In this document: in pieces, positions 25,503 through 34,903 of the stretch
How the letters are laid out: each line of letters opens with the position of its first letter
How positions within the stretch are numbered: position 1 is the first letter of the stretch
Source of the DNA: Thainema sp966674685
GTDB lineage: Bacteria; Cyanobacteriota; Cyanobacteriia; Phormidesmidales; Phormidesmidaceae
DNA: 64,000 bases
Direction of reading: 5' to 3'
NCBI GenBank assembly: GCA_966674685.1
Contig: CBKWJC010000030.1
Span: 1-64,000 of the forward strand
Made by a program: the position numbers and the translations under genes
The notes under the pieces: generated by a model
The model's input: the letters and a program-made list of their open reading frames with translations, nothing else
Databases searched by the model: none
Told to the model about the DNA's origin: nothing

Positions 25503-27410
25503 ATGGCAAAAGTTGTTGGAATTGATTTGGGTACAACCAATTCTTGTGTCGCAGTGATGGAAGGGGGTAAACCCACCGTTATTGCCAATGCAGAAGGGTT
25601 TCGTACAACACCCTCGGTTGTGGCCTATGCCAAAAATGGCGACCGCCTGGTTGGACAAATTGCCAAGCGCCAAGGTGTGATGAACCCTGAGAATACGTTT
25701 TACTCAGTGAAGCGGTTCATCGGTCGCAAATACGATGAAGTTTCCCAAGAGCTCACCGAAGTTCCCTACAAAGTGCTCAATGCGAACGGTAAGGTCAAGC
25801 TAGAGTGCACTGCTGCTGACAAGCAGTTTGCTCCTGAGGAAATTTCCGCTCAGGTTTTGCGGAAGCTAGCCGACGATGCCAGCAAGTACATTGGTGAGCA
25901 GGTTACCCAAGCTGTAATTACGGTTCCGGCTTACTTCAATGACTCTCAGCGGCAAGCGACTAAAGACGCTGGTCGGATTGCAGGTTTGGAAGTTTTACGG
26001 ATTATTAACGAGCCAACCGCCGCCTCACTTGCTTACGGTTTAGATAAGAAGAGCAACGAAACCATTCTCGTCTTTGACTTGGGTGGTGGTACATTTGACG
26101 TATCCATCCTGGAAGTTGGCGATGGCGTCTTTGAAGTACTTTCAACCTCGGGTGACACTCACCTCGGTGGTGATGACTTCGATAAGAAAATTGTTGATTT
26201 CTTGGCAGAAGAGTTTAAGTCTCAAGAGGGCATTGACCTCCGCAAGGATAAGCAAGCTCTGCAGCGCTTAACCGAAGCGGCTGAGAAAGCCAAGATTGAG
26301 CTGTCTAGCGTTACTCAGGCCGAGATTAACTTGCCCTTCATCACCGCAACCCAGGATGGCCCTAAGCACCTCGACCTAACACTGACCCGCGCCAAATTTG
26401 AAGAGCTGGTTTCTGATCTAATTGATCGGTGCCGCATCCCCGTTGAGCAAGCGCTGAAAGATGCCAAGCTGAGCAAGACCGACATTGACGAAGTCGTGCT
26501 GGTGGGCGGTTCGACCCGGATTCCCGCCGTACAGGAAATTGTGAAGCGGGTTTTGGGCAAAGACCCGAACCAGAGCGTTAACCCTGATGAAGTGGTTGCT
26601 GTCGGTGCTGCTATTCAGGCAGGCGTTCTAGCGGGCGAAGTCAAGGATATTCTGCTGCTGGACGTAACGCCACTCTCTTTGGGGGTTGAAACTCTCGGTG
26701 GCGTGATGACCAAGCTGATTCCACGCAACACGACCATTCCGACTAAGAAGTCTGAGGTTTTCTCCACTGCTGTAGACGGCCAAACTAATGTGGAAATCCA
26801 CGTCCTCCAGGGTGAGCGGGAAATGGCCAATGACAACAAGAGCCTCGGAACCTTCCGCTTAGACGGTATTCCGGCTGCTCCCCGTGGCGTGCCTCAGATC
26901 GAAGTTACGTTCGATATTGACGCCAACGGTATTTTGAACGTGATGGCCAAAGATAAAGGCACGGGTAAAGAGCAGTCCATCACAATTACGGGCGCTTCCA
27001 CTCTGTCCGATACAGAAGTCGAACGCATGGTTAAAGATGCGGAGACGAATGCAGAGGCCGATAAGGAGAAGCGCGAGCGGATTGATGTCAAGAACCAGGC
27101 TGATTCCTTGTCTTATCAGGCCGAGAAGCAAATCGAGGAACTGGGCGACAAAGTGTCAGATGATGATAAGTCCAAAGTGCAAGGACAGATCAAAGACCTG
27201 CGTGATGCGATCGCACAAGATGACTATGACAAGATGAAGTCCCTGACCTCAGAGCTTCAGCAAACCCTCTACGGCATCAGCAGCAATCTGTATCAGCAGG
27301 AAGCAGCCGCTAGCGGTGGTGCAGCCCCCGGTGGTGAAGATGCTGGCCCATCTGCTAGTGGTGGTGATGATGACGTGATCGACGCTGAATTCTCTGAAAC
27401 TGACAAGTAA
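25503..27410 (+). CDS. dnaK: Chaperone DnaK (Hsp70)
   Basis: A 635-residue Hsp70 that folds proteins with DnaJ and GrpE in the cytoplasm. It begins MAKVVGIDLGTTNSCVAVMEG (phosphate loop 1), has IINEPTAASLAYGLD, VFDLGGGTFDVSILE, and VLVGGSTRIPAVQEIV in the nucleotide-binding half, and the linker DVTPLSLGVETLGG followed by the substrate domain. The C-terminus ends with a flexible Gly/Ala/Ser tail and DDDVIDAEF as in the main housekeeping DnaK2-type cyanobacterial copy. GGAG lies nine bases before ATG. No grpE or dnaJ is adjacent, which is normal in this phylum. Confidence 0.97.
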   Translation: MAKVVGIDLGTTNSCVAVMEGGKPTVIANAEGFRTTPSVVAYAKNGDRLVGQIAKRQGVMNPENTFYSVKRFIGRKYDEVSQELTEVPYKVLNANGKVKLECTAADKQFAPEEISAQVLRKLADDASKYIGEQVTQAVITVPAYFNDSQRQATKDAGRIAGLEVLRIINEPTAASLAYGLDKKSNETILVFDLGGGTFDVSILEVGDGVFEVLSTSGDTHLGGDDFDKKIVDFLAEEFKSQEGIDLRKDKQALQRLTEAAEKAKIELSSVTQAEINLPFITATQDGPKHLDLTLTRAKFEELVSDLIDRCRIPVEQALKDAKLSKTDIDEVVLVGGSTRIPAVQEIVKRVLGKDPNQSVNPDEVVAVGAAIQAGVLAGEVKDILLLDVTPLSLGVETLGGVMTKLIPRNTTIPTKKSEVFSTAVDGQTNVEIHVLQGEREMANDNKSLGTFRLDGIPAAPRGVPQIEVTFDIDANGILNVMAKDKGTGKEQSITITGASTLSDTEVERMVKDAETNAEADKEKRERIDVKNQADSLSYQAEKQIEELGDKVSDDDKSKVQGQIKDLRDAIAQDDYDKMKSLTSELQQTLYGISSNLYQQEAAASGGAAPGGEDAGPSASGGDDDVIDAEFSETDK

Positions 27411-27440
27411 CAGCAATAGGAAATCCGCTCATAAGAAACC

Positions 27441-27495
27441 GCCATGAGTGTTGGTAAAAGTCCGACTCAGTCGGACTTTTACCAACACTCATGGC
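27441..27495. terminator. Perfect 27-bp-stem hairpin after dnaK
   Basis: A palindrome of 55 bp with a single central base and arm GCCATGAGTGTTGGTAAAAG continuing to GTCCGACT. It starts 31 bp after the dnaK stop. Its right end overlaps the target duplication of mobile-element copy 2. Confidence 0.9.
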
Positions 27496-27658
27496 CAGAA
27501 CAAAAAGCAGGGTGGTTTCATTTTGCCAAAATAAATTCTAGAGTCGCCATTTCACGTATCTGGAGGGGCGAATAGCCATTCGCCCCTACGCAACGTTGGT
27601 GGTTGTAAATTATTCTTTGCCTAAATCAAACCACCCTGCTTATGGGCAGAACAAAAAG
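27489..27658. mobile_element. MITE-like element, copy 2, with 19-bp target duplication
   Basis: Element 27508-27639 (132 bp), same ends as copies 1 and 3 (right end with one mismatch). Flanks are TCATGGCCAGAACAAAAAG (27489-27507) and TTATGGGCAGAACAAAAAG (27640-27658), 17 of 19 identical. The two mismatches are in the part that belongs to the hairpin arm of the dnaK terminator. Internal palindrome GGGGCGAATAG is slightly decayed. Confidence 0.88.
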
Positions 27659-27687
27659 GAGACGCAAGCTTTGCGTCCCCTTTTTTT
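27653..27687. terminator. Bidirectional terminator between dnaK and the PPC-like gene
   Basis: Stem AAAAAGGAGACGCA with TGCGTCCCCTTTTTTT (one mismatch), T-tracts both ways, 21 bp from the end of the minus-strand gene. Confidence 0.85.
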
Positions 27688-27707
27688 GCTTAATTCTTAG
27701 TAGTTTG

Positions 27708-28226
27708 TTACTCGCTTGCGGCTGACTTTTTGGAGAGCAACAAGTTGTATTCAATGCTGCTGCTGCCGTTATCGCCCCACTCAACGACTGAGCCATCTTC
27801 ATCAAGGACGGGGTCGTTGTCCCAAGTGGTTACGACAACAAAGTAGGTGCCGTCGCTCGGGATAACAAAATCGTTAATTAGAGATTCAAATGAGCTTTCA
27901 CTCTCATCATCGTTTTCAGCAATCAGTTTGCCGTCTTGGTCAAACAAAAAGAGTTGAGAATCGTTATCTTCGTATTCTGCGCCTGATAGAACCTCGGTCA
28001 CATTGACATCCAAGGTAACGACTTCACCTTCAGATGCCTCAAATTGAAAAACTTCATGGTCAGTGCTGACGGAGCCGGAGACTTCTCCTTCGCCAGCCTC
28101 GTCAACGTCAATGGTTGCCGCTTGAGTAAACGACTCAGGCACCGCTTGAGCGACGGTCGCTACGCCTAAGGCTGCGATCGCAAGTCCGGTTGTCGCAAGT
28201 GTACGCATCCAAATCATAGGTTTCAT
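27708..28226 (-). CDS. Secreted PPC-like domain protein
   Basis: A 172-residue exported protein: signal peptide of about 28 residues ending AQA, then an acidic beta-rich domain with EVFQFEASEGEVVTLDVNV, SQLFLFDQDGKLIAENDD and FVIPSDGTYFVVVTTWDND. These are features of the pre-peptidase C-terminal (PPC/DVUA0089-like) fold, a calcium-binding jelly-roll usually fused to proteases or adhesins; here it stands alone. The many Asp/Glu/Asn fit Ca2+ binding, which is inference. Partner or target unknown. It is isolated and terminates at the shared hairpin. Confidence 0.8.
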   Translation of the reverse strand: MKPMIWMRTLATTGLAIAALGVATVAQAVPESFTQAATIDVDEAGEGEVSGSVSTDHEVFQFEASEGEVVTLDVNVTEVLSGAEYEDNDSQLFLFDQDGKLIAENDDESESSFESLINDFVIPSDGTYFVVVTTWDNDPVLDEDGSVVEWGDNGSSSIEYNLLLSKKSAASE

Positions 28227-28699
28227 CCAATTGCAGGTTTAATCTGTGGTCAATCTACGTAATCAATGCAGAACCAGTTTTTCTCATTAAGAGATCATAC
28301 CCCGTCTGTTTCGGAGACGACATCTCTCTACTGATCGAGGCGGCTGACTATCTGCGTAAAGCTAGATTTCACGCAACTTTGCCGCTGATTTGTCATGAAT
28401 AGTGACTCAATCTCTGTTCTCTGGTTCTGTAGGTCAGTCCTGACGGTTTCTATAAAATCACAGCCTCCCAATATCAGCAGGCTTCAGATCCATACCTCAA
28501 TCTCAGCTTTAAAGATACTAACGTCTGTCGTAGGAGCATCAATATTCCATCTCGATCCAGCAGTACTTAACGTATTAGACGTAACAATTTAAACTACAGT
28601 TCCAAACAGCACAATTTTCAGCTTCCATTGACGGATTCTTTTGCCTCAACTGTCCCCTTTCTTAGATAATCATGATCCGGAGGCTAGCTGAGGAAAACC
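28227..28699. other. Intergenic between divergent genes
   Basis: 473 bp between the PPC-like gene and hisIE. A 65-codon frame at 28395-28592 has no ribosome binding site or protein-like pattern and was not called. GGAG sits at 28679 before hisIE. Confidence 0.4.
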
Positions 28700-29335
28700 A
28701 TGACTGCAACGAGTGCGCCCATTCCTATGGATCAAATTCGCTATAACGAGCAGGGTCTAGTGCCTGCGATTGTGCAAGACTATCTCGACGGCACCGTGTT
28801 GATGATGGCCTGGATGAATCGGGAATCTCTGCAAAAAACGATGGAGACGGGCGAAACCTGGTTTTGGAGCCGATCGCGCCAAGAACTGTGGCATAAAGGC
28901 GCAACTTCTGGCCATCTCCAGCACGTCAAATCGCTGCGCTACGACTGCGATAGCGACACGCTGCTGGTCACCGTTGAGCAGGATGGCGACGTGGCGTGTC
29001 ACACGGGCGAACGCAGTTGCTTCCACCAAGTTGAATGCTCTATCGTTGCACCACCCGCCGATACTTTGTCACAGGTGTTCAATGTGATCTGCGATCGCAG
29101 AGATCACCCCAATGAATCCTCTTATACCTGCAAACTACTCGCAGGTGGCGATAACAAAATTCTCAAGAAAATTGGCGAAGAAGCTGCCGAAGTGGTAATG
29201 GCCTGCAAGGACGATGATAAAAGTGCGATCGCAGGTGAAGTAGCCGATTTGTTCTATCACACCCTGGTGGCGCTGGCCCATCATCAGGTAGACATTAAAG
29301 ACGTTTACCGCAAGCTGCAAGAGCGACGGCGCTAA
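28700..29335 (+). CDS. hisIE: Bifunctional phosphoribosyl-AMP cyclohydrolase / phosphoribosyl-ATP pyrophosphatase
   Basis: Catalyses steps 2 and 3 of histidine synthesis. HisI half (about 1-120): GTVLMMAWMNRESL, LWHKGATSGHLQHV, zinc ligands in YDCDSDTLLV and DGDVACHTGERSCF. HisE half (about 120-211): SYTCKLLAGGDNKILKKIGEEAAEVVMA and ADLFYHTLVAL. 211 residues equals the usual fused length. GAGGAAAACC ATG is a clear start. The stop is only six bases from the converging kinase gene; other his genes are not nearby, which is the normal dispersed arrangement in cyanobacteria. Confidence 0.97.
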   Translation: MTATSAPIPMDQIRYNEQGLVPAIVQDYLDGTVLMMAWMNRESLQKTMETGETWFWSRSRQELWHKGATSGHLQHVKSLRYDCDSDTLLVTVEQDGDVACHTGERSCFHQVECSIVAPPADTLSQVFNVICDRRDHPNESSYTCKLLAGGDNKILKKIGEEAAEVVMACKDDDKSAIAGEVADLFYHTLVALAHHQVDIKDVYRKLQERRR

Positions 29336-29341
29336 CCAAAT

Positions 29342-30604
29342 CTATGAGCAGAGCTGGATAGGAATTTCGACGCTAAACTGGGTGCCTTGAGTGGAAGAAG
29401 AGTGACAAAGCAGCGTTCCTTTGTGCTTTTCTTCCACAATTTGTTTTGAAATGGATAACCCTAGCCCAGTTCCCTTATCGGCTGTTTTAGTCGTAAAAAA
29501 CGGCTCGAATAGTTTGTCTTGAATCTCGTCAGAGATGCCCAAGCCGCTGTCGGTAATGCGAACGGCCACAAAACCGTACCCGGAAATGGCCGTCTCAATC
29601 TCAATCGTCAAGTCACGCTGATCTTTCTGCCAGGCTTCTTCTAGCGCATCGACCGCATTGGCCAGTAAGTTCATAAACACCTGGTTCATCATGCCCGGAA
29701 AACATTCAACCAGCGGCAGGTCAGCATAATTTTTGATGACGGCAATTTCGGGGCGCTCCTTGTCCGCTTTGAGACGGTGCTTGAGCAGCAGGAGGGCGGT
29801 CTCCAACCCTTCATGTAAATCGGTAGTGGAGCAAGAGGTTTGCTCAGTTCGCGCAAATTTCCGCAAAGAGCTAGCAATTTCTTTGATCCGCCCAGCTCCA
29901 AGCTGCATAGAATCCAGCAGCTCAGAAAAGTCACGCAGCACAAACTCTAAATCCATCTGCTTGATCTTCTGACTGATCTCTGGTGCAGCTTGGAAATAAT
30001 GCATTTGATACAGAGCCAGTAGTTCCGTTAGTTCCGTCAGATATTCCTTGGCTGGGCGAATATTGCTGGTGACAAAGTTAATCGGGTTGTTAATCTCGTG
30101 GGCCACCCCAGCTACCAGTTGCCCCAGCGTGGACAGCTTTTCCTGTTGAATAATTTGCAGTTGAGCCTGTTGCAGAGCATGAGTCCGCTCGGCCACCTGC
30201 TGTTCAAGATTTTCCGTTAGCTGCTTGAGTCGCCAGTGAATTTTGACTCTAGCCAAGACTTCCTCTGCTTCAAACGGCTTGGTAATGTAGTCCACGGCAC
30301 CTAGAGATAGTCCCGTTAGCTTATCTTGCCGATCGGCAAGCGCCGTCATAAAAATAATCGGAATGGTTTGAGTTGCTGGATCAGCTTGTAATCGGCGGCA
30401 AGCTTCGAACCCATCAATTTTTGGCATTTGTACATCCAGCAAAATCAGTTCGGGGTGGCGTTGCTCAACCAGCGCGAGTGCTTCCTCTCCATCGTTTGCC
30501 ATCTCGACCATATAGCCAACTGATTCCAGTGCTTGTGATAGCACAACTAGATTCAACGGGCTGTCATCTACGATCAGAATAAATTGAGGGTCAGGCTGAC
30601 TCAC
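29342..30604 (-). CDS. Response-regulator/histidine-kinase hybrid (REC-HisKA-HATPase)
   Basis: A 420-residue cytoplasmic signalling protein. The N-terminal receiver has the acidic pair and phosphorylation site (DDSPLN, LLDVQMPKIDG) and the KPF lysine. A coiled-coil linker then leads to HisKA with VAGVAHEINNPINFV (phospho-His) and a complete HATPase: N box LLANAVDALEE, G1 ITDSGLGISDE, G2 DKGTGLGLSISKQ. There is no membrane segment or sensor domain, so the receiver is probably the input. GTG 30604 is chosen because AGGAG stands ten bases upstream; an earlier GTG at 30643 has none. No response regulator is adjacent. Confidence 0.9.
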   Translation of the reverse strand: MSQPDPQFILIVDDSPLNLVVLSQALESVGYMVEMANDGEEALALVEQRHPELILLDVQMPKIDGFEACRRLQADPATQTIPIIFMTALADRQDKLTGLSLGAVDYITKPFEAEEVLARVKIHWRLKQLTENLEQQVAERTHALQQAQLQIIQQEKLSTLGQLVAGVAHEINNPINFVTSNIRPAKEYLTELTELLALYQMHYFQAAPEISQKIKQMDLEFVLRDFSELLDSMQLGAGRIKEIASSLRKFARTEQTSCSTTDLHEGLETALLLLKHRLKADKERPEIAVIKNYADLPLVECFPGMMNQVFMNLLANAVDALEEAWQKDQRDLTIEIETAISGYGFVAVRITDSGLGISDEIQDKLFEPFFTTKTADKGTGLGLSISKQIVEEKHKGTLLCHSSSTQGTQFSVEIPIQLCS

Positions 30605-31312
30605 GGGTTTGATGCTCCTGAGAATAAAGCTGGACAAGGGCACGCAATCACATTTTTGGCAATCTCAGAGTGCGTAGCGATCATTTAAGTAGCTGTATAC
30701 AAATCAATGCATAACCTTAAACCGGAAGAGTGTCCCATGGAGCGCTCCTGCCTGGTTTTGAGATACGTTTCTGATACCAACCTATCTGGTTGGATGTGGA
30801 GAGAGTTGGCGCATAATTCCGACGGTTGCTGTGTCACACACAACTCATTAAGAGTGATCTTTAGGACTGCTCTTAAGGTTCCCGTTTGGGGATATTCCTT
30901 AACTGAGAATGTATGTAGTTTAAATAATCTGTGTCCACGGATTGGTCTACGGCTCGTTCCATAGAGGAGTCGTCTGCCAGCTTTATTGTGATGGTTTTTG
31001 CTGGTTGATGGGCTGAGCTTTGAGCAATCGATCAATCAGCAAAACCTATTTGGTGAAACAGTAGAGCCAAGAGCAGGATCAAAGATGAGTGAGCGCCAAG
31101 CATGATCTACAGTAAAGAATCTTGGGAAAATAGCGTCAGTGAAATTTGCTCTGAAGATAGTTTTATTCAGGTGCCTTTTTATGTTTGCTGTAGGAGTAAT
31201 CGGTGTAGAAAATGATAGTTAAAAAGCACCAAAGGTTCACATCTAGGTTTTTGAACTTAAGCTACTGTAGGGAGGCATCCCTGTCGAGTAATGCAGCGAG
31301 GAGAGCAAAACG
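30605..31312. other. Intergenic between divergent genes
   Basis: About 700 bp with the promoters of the hybrid kinase and the TPR protein. An 85-codon frame (30707-30964) is Cys- and Trp-rich without recognisable pattern and was not called. No tRNA-like fold or known RNA element seen. Confidence 0.4.
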
Positions 31313-32206
31313 GTGAACAGCATCCATAAAGAGCAAATTAAAGTGTGGGGAACGGTGTTGGGTGCATTCATTCTGCCAATTGGGTTCGCACCAGCGGTGC
31401 TGGCTCAGGAGCCACTACACATTGCTCAAGCGGCTACGGCTCAGGATTACTTGAATCAAGGGCTAGAAGCGATTCAGTCAGGCAATATTCAGGTTGCTGT
31501 TCAGGCATTTGAACAATCTGCCGCACTCGATCCCTCCTTTGCAGCGGCTCACTATAATTTAGGCTTGGCGCGACGGCAGCAGGGACAGCTTCAGCAGTCG
31601 GCAGATGCGTTTTATGCGGCGATTCAGGCTGATCCGGAATTTGCCTTGGCCTATGCCAACTTGGGGGCGGCGCTACTAGAGGGGAATAACTTAGAACAGG
31701 CGGTGCAGTATTTAGACCGTGCTGTTACTCTTGACCCCGATATGGGGCTGGCTCACTACAACTTGGGCTTGATCTACCAGCTACAGGGTAATGCCCCATC
31801 TGCGATCGCGGCTTTCCAACGGGCTGTCGAATTCACTCCCACTGCTCCAGAACCTCACTATTATCTGGGCATGAACTACCTGGCACAGAATGATCTAGAG
31901 GCTGCTAAGACTGCTTTTGAAACTGCGATCGCAATTCGGCCCCGCTACGCCGAAGCGCACTACAATCTCGGTTCAATTCTATTTCGGGAGGATCGGTATG
32001 AAGATGCACTGAATGCATTTCGCCGCTCGGCAGAGGCCAATGCCAACTACGCCAATGCCTACTATGGTGCGGGTTTGGTGTTTATTCGGCAGGAGCAATA
32101 TGATGATGCTCGCCAGGTTTTGGAATATGCGCGCGATCTGTATGCTCAGCAGGGCAACCCCGAATGGTCTGAAAAAGCGAATGAACAGCTTCGGCAAATT
32201 CAATAG
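31313..32206 (+). CDS. Exported tetratricopeptide repeat protein
   Basis: A 297-residue protein with a signal peptide (about 1-31, ending APAVLAQE) and seven TPR units from about residue 42 to the end; each has the pattern AHYNLGLARRQQGQLQQSADAF, for example YANLGAALLEGNNLEQAV, HYNLGLIYQLQGN and YGAGLVFIRQEQYDDAR. It probably acts as a periplasmic or membrane-surface scaffold; no partner can be named. GTG start follows GAGGAG seven to ten bases upstream. A strong bidirectional terminator follows. Confidence 0.9.
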   Translation: MNSIHKEQIKVWGTVLGAFILPIGFAPAVLAQEPLHIAQAATAQDYLNQGLEAIQSGNIQVAVQAFEQSAALDPSFAAAHYNLGLARRQQGQLQQSADAFYAAIQADPEFALAYANLGAALLEGNNLEQAVQYLDRAVTLDPDMGLAHYNLGLIYQLQGNAPSAIAAFQRAVEFTPTAPEPHYYLGMNYLAQNDLEAAKTAFETAIAIRPRYAEAHYNLGSILFREDRYEDALNAFRRSAEANANYANAYYGAGLVFIRQEQYDDARQVLEYARDLYAQQGNPEWSEKANEQLRQIQ

Positions 32207-32344
32207 GCCGAGGAAGCAAGATGCTGAGTGCTGAGAGTTGAGTTGTTTAATTCGCTCCACTCCTTACTCCTCTCGCCTCACGTTACTGCAAATTGATGGG
32301 TAGCCATAGTTCAGAGAAACAACATAAGCTTGCAGTCCCTTATG

Positions 32345-32384
32345 AAAAAGCGAAGCGTTGCACTCGTGCAACGCTTCGCTTTTT
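32345..32384. terminator. Bidirectional intrinsic terminator
   Basis: Perfect 19-bp stem AAAAAGCGAAGCGTTGCAC with 2-nt loop and T-tracts in both directions, between converging genes. Confidence 0.95.
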
Positions 32385-32405
32385 CTCTACGAGCAGAGAC
32401 TGAAA

Positions 32406-32771
32406 CTACTCTAGGACATCTAGATCGATAGCGCGAGAACCGCCCTGCTCCAGCAGTGTTAGGTTGGTGCCAAGCTGTGACCAAACCAGATAGCCAATAA
32501 AGATCGTCATGGGTACGCTAATGGCATAGCAGAACCAGGTAGGCAGTAGAAAAACGCCGAGACCAGAAGCTAAAAATAGGCAAATGCCGATGCAAATTCC
32601 CAGGTAAGGCAGTCTTAGGGCTGTTCGGCAGGTATTGGATAGCGTTTCAGTATCTTGATTTTCATACCAGGTTTGCACCATCTGTTTCAGCGATGATTCA
32701 AACGCGAGACCAGAAGTGATGCCAGTAAATAGGCCAACGAGCAACAGCAGATAAGGCGGGGTCGGATACAC
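32406..32771 (-). CDS. Small membrane protein, unknown function
   Basis: A 121-residue protein with three hydrophobic segments: YLLLLVGLFTGITSGLAF (about 7-24), LGICIGICLFLASGLGVFL (about 57-75) and ICYAISVPMTIFIGYLVW-like helix (about 79-98). Loops are short, and the N-terminal helix is followed by a polar cytoplasmic or lumenal stretch KQMVQTWYENQDTETL. GTG 32771 has AGGAG at the right spacing; the GTG six bases earlier is too close to it. I do not recognise a family, but the composition and start signal support a real gene. Confidence 0.65.
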   Translation of the reverse strand: MYPTPPYLLLLVGLFTGITSGLAFESSLKQMVQTWYENQDTETLSNTCRTALRLPYLGICIGICLFLASGLGVFLLPTWFCYAISVPMTIFIGYLVWSQLGTNLTLLEQGGSRAIDLDVLE

Positions 32772-32829
32772 AGGCACGCTCCTCGAAAATAAATGATGAA
32801 TTGACTGTTATATCAAGTCTGTGTATGAG

Positions 32830-32892
32830 AACCCAATTTATTTTTGTGAAACGTTTGCTCAGCAAACGTTTCACAAAAATAAATTATGGGTT
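32830..32892. repeat. Long hairpin, GTGAAACG-type, copy 1
   Basis: Arms AACCCAATTTATTTTTGTGA... and complement, with core GAAACGTTTGCT/AGCAAACGTTTC; two bases are missing in the left arm. The same core with a compensatory T-A to G-C change occurs at 54715-54787. Confidence 0.85.
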
Positions 32893-33066
32893 TTCAACCA
32901 GACTTGACATTAATTAATAAACCGTTTAAGCGGCGGCAATCGACAAGTGCCCAAAAGCGCCAAAACAGGGTTATCCAAAACAGTATTGTAACGTTTCTAT
33001 GCAAAGTGTTTCAGATGGAAACAGCTAAACCCCAATCTGAATGGGATGGTACATGCCTGACAGGTT

Positions 33067-33126
33067 AAAAGCGATACCTTTGGGAAAGCCGCGACGGAGC
33101 GCGGCTTTCCCAAAGGTATCGCTTTT
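33067..33126 (-). terminator. Perfect 27-bp-stem hairpin after ABC1 kinase gene
   Basis: Arms 33067-33093 and 33100-33126 (AAAAGCGATACCTTTGGGAA then AGCCGCG) around a 6-nt loop. It ends 22 bp from the kinase stop and gives a T-run on the minus strand. Confidence 0.9.
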
Positions 33127-33148
33127 ACTTAGATGCTTAGCGCTATGA

Positions 33149-34903
33149 TTATCGGTTTTGATTCAAATCGGGCAGCATTGCCATTGCTGGAATCAATGCT
33201 GCTGTGCGCTCGGCTGAGAAATCTGCGATCGCACCCCAGGCTGCATCCCACAGTCGAGCGGGTTTGAGATCGTCTTTAACCAAATTCCAAAGCTGCCGCA
33301 CTTCATCGGTATGCAGGCGATCATCTTCAGTCAGCGCTAGAAGTAACTGCCGCCGCAGGTACTGCCCTTCTTCCGAGAGGAGATATTGTAGACCCAGTTG
33401 AGCGGTAGGGATTAAGTCAAAACCTGTATCCGCGCGGGCAATCCGGATCATGTTTTCCAGACGCTGCCACTGGAACTTGCCGTCTTTGAACAGGATTTCA
33501 ATCAGGCGGCGGCGCAGAGAGGGTGTTTCACCCATAAGTAACCGACGTGCGACGTAGGGATAGGCGACATCCACAATTTTGAAATCTGGGCTGAGGCTGA
33601 GCGCTAAACCCTCTTGCGTAACCAGTGAACGAATGATCAGCGCAAACTTGGCCGGAACTCGGAACGGATACTCATACATCAGCTCCGAGAACTGGTCGGT
33701 AATCGTCTTAAAGTTGAAGTCCCGCACGCTTTCCCCGATCGCGTTACCCAGTACCGCTTCCAAAGCTGGTAGGATCGGGCGAATATCAGTATCCGGTGTT
33801 AAAAAGCCGAGCTTGACAAAGTCTCGCGCTAGATCGTCATAGTCCTGATTGATTAAATGAACGACGGAATCAACCAGCGTTTCCTTCATCTCCTGCTCTA
33901 GCTGATCCATCATGCCGAAGTCGATGTAGGCCATGCGGCCATCGGGCATGGCAAACAGGTTGCCGGGATGAGGATCGGCGTGGAAGAAGCCAAATTCGAG
34001 CAGTTGGCGCAGTCCAGTAGTGACGCCAGTTTCAATCAGGTCGTCGGTATTTAGGTTGGCGGCTGCGATCGCAGCCGTATCGTTCAGCTTGAAGCCGTTA
34101 ATCCATTCCAGCGTCAAGACGCGCTTGCTGCTGTAGCGCCAGTAGATCGCGGGCACTTTTACCCGTGGGTCGTCTTGGAAGTTGACCGCAAATTTTTCAG
34201 CATTGCGTCCTTCATTCAGGTAATCAACTTCTTCAAACAGCTTGGTGCCAAACTCATCCACAATCAGCGTTAGATCGTGACCCAAGTTCAGCGGCAAGAA
34301 CGGCGATAGCCACCTTGCCGACCAGCGCATCAGGAACAGATCCATAGAGATGATCGGTCGCAAGCCAGGACGCTGAACTTTGACTGCTACGTCTTCGCCG
34401 CTGTAAAGCTTGGCTTTATACACTTGGCCCAGGCTAGCCGCCGCAACGGGCGTTGGCGAAATCTCTCGATAAATTGATTCGGGTGCCTGACCCAGTTCTG
34501 CTTCGATGAGTTCAAATGCAACTCGATTCGAGAAAGGCGGTAGCTGATCTTGGAGCTTAATCAGTTCGTCCAAGAAGTCCGGTCGAATCAGGTCGGGACG
34601 GGTAGACAGTGCTTGCCCTACCTTAATGAAGGTCGGCCCGAGCTGGGTCAGAATCCGTCGTAGCTGAGTAGCCCGCTTGCCTTTGCTGGCTGCTTCTTTA
34701 TGAAACCAATGATCCCACTGTAGACCGATCAAAAATCCGGCAAACATCCAAATGATTCGAACGGCACGCCACAAGATTAGAAACAGGCGGGATCGGTAGT
34801 AACGTGCGATCGCATCGGCATCATAACGACTTAATTGGGCTGGACTCTGACTCACGCGTTCACAAGCCTCTAGTAGCAACGATCTGCGAATAGCAAATCC
34901 CAA
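33149..34903 (-). CDS. ABC1/UbiB (AarF) family atypical kinase
   Basis: A 584-residue UbiB-family protein, a protein-kinase-like ATPase linked to isoprenoid-quinone metabolism in bacteria and plastids. Signatures are KVGQALSTRPDL (KxGQ), PVAAASLGQVYKAKL (Ala-rich loop in place of the glycine loop), VAVKVQRP, FHADPHPGNLF (catalytic) and YIDFGMM (Mg-binding Asp). A hydrophobic segment near residue 50 and the amphipathic C-terminus suggest membrane association. The family in cyanobacteria resembles plant plastoglobule ABC1K proteins. Start is TTG 34903 or GTG 34855, the second with GAGG upstream; neither is certain. Confidence 0.92.
   Translation of the reverse strand: MGFAIRRSLLLEACERVSQSPAQLSRYDADAIARYYRSRLFLILWRAVRIIWMFAGFLIGLQWDHWFHKEAASKGKRATQLRRILTQLGPTFIKVGQALSTRPDLIRPDFLDELIKLQDQLPPFSNRVAFELIEAELGQAPESIYREISPTPVAAASLGQVYKAKLYSGEDVAVKVQRPGLRPIISMDLFLMRWSARWLSPFLPLNLGHDLTLIVDEFGTKLFEEVDYLNEGRNAEKFAVNFQDDPRVKVPAIYWRYSSKRVLTLEWINGFKLNDTAAIAAANLNTDDLIETGVTTGLRQLLEFGFFHADPHPGNLFAMPDGRMAYIDFGMMDQLEQEMKETLVDSVVHLINQDYDDLARDFVKLGFLTPDTDIRPILPALEAVLGNAIGESVRDFNFKTITDQFSELMYEYPFRVPAKFALIIRSLVTQEGLALSLSPDFKIVDVAYPYVARRLLMGETPSLRRRLIEILFKDGKFQWQRLENMIRIARADTGFDLIPTAQLGLQYLLSEEGQYLRRQLLLALTEDDRLHTDEVRQLWNLVKDDLKPARLWDAAWGAIADFSAERTAALIPAMAMLPDLNQNR

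Larger units (their letters stand above)
32778..33148. other. Intergenic with two long hairpins
   Basis: 371 bp separating the small membrane protein start from the end of the ABC1 kinase gene. It contains the hairpins at 32830-32892 and 33067-33126 and no convincing ORF. Confidence 0.6.

Noticed and set aside
28395..28592. 65-codon frame before hisIE
   Set aside because: Ser/Ile-rich, no start signal, no pattern; likely chance.
30707..30964. 85-codon frame upstream of TPR gene
   Set aside because: No ribosome binding site, odd composition with scattered Cys and Trp, and it occupies the promoter region of two divergent genes.
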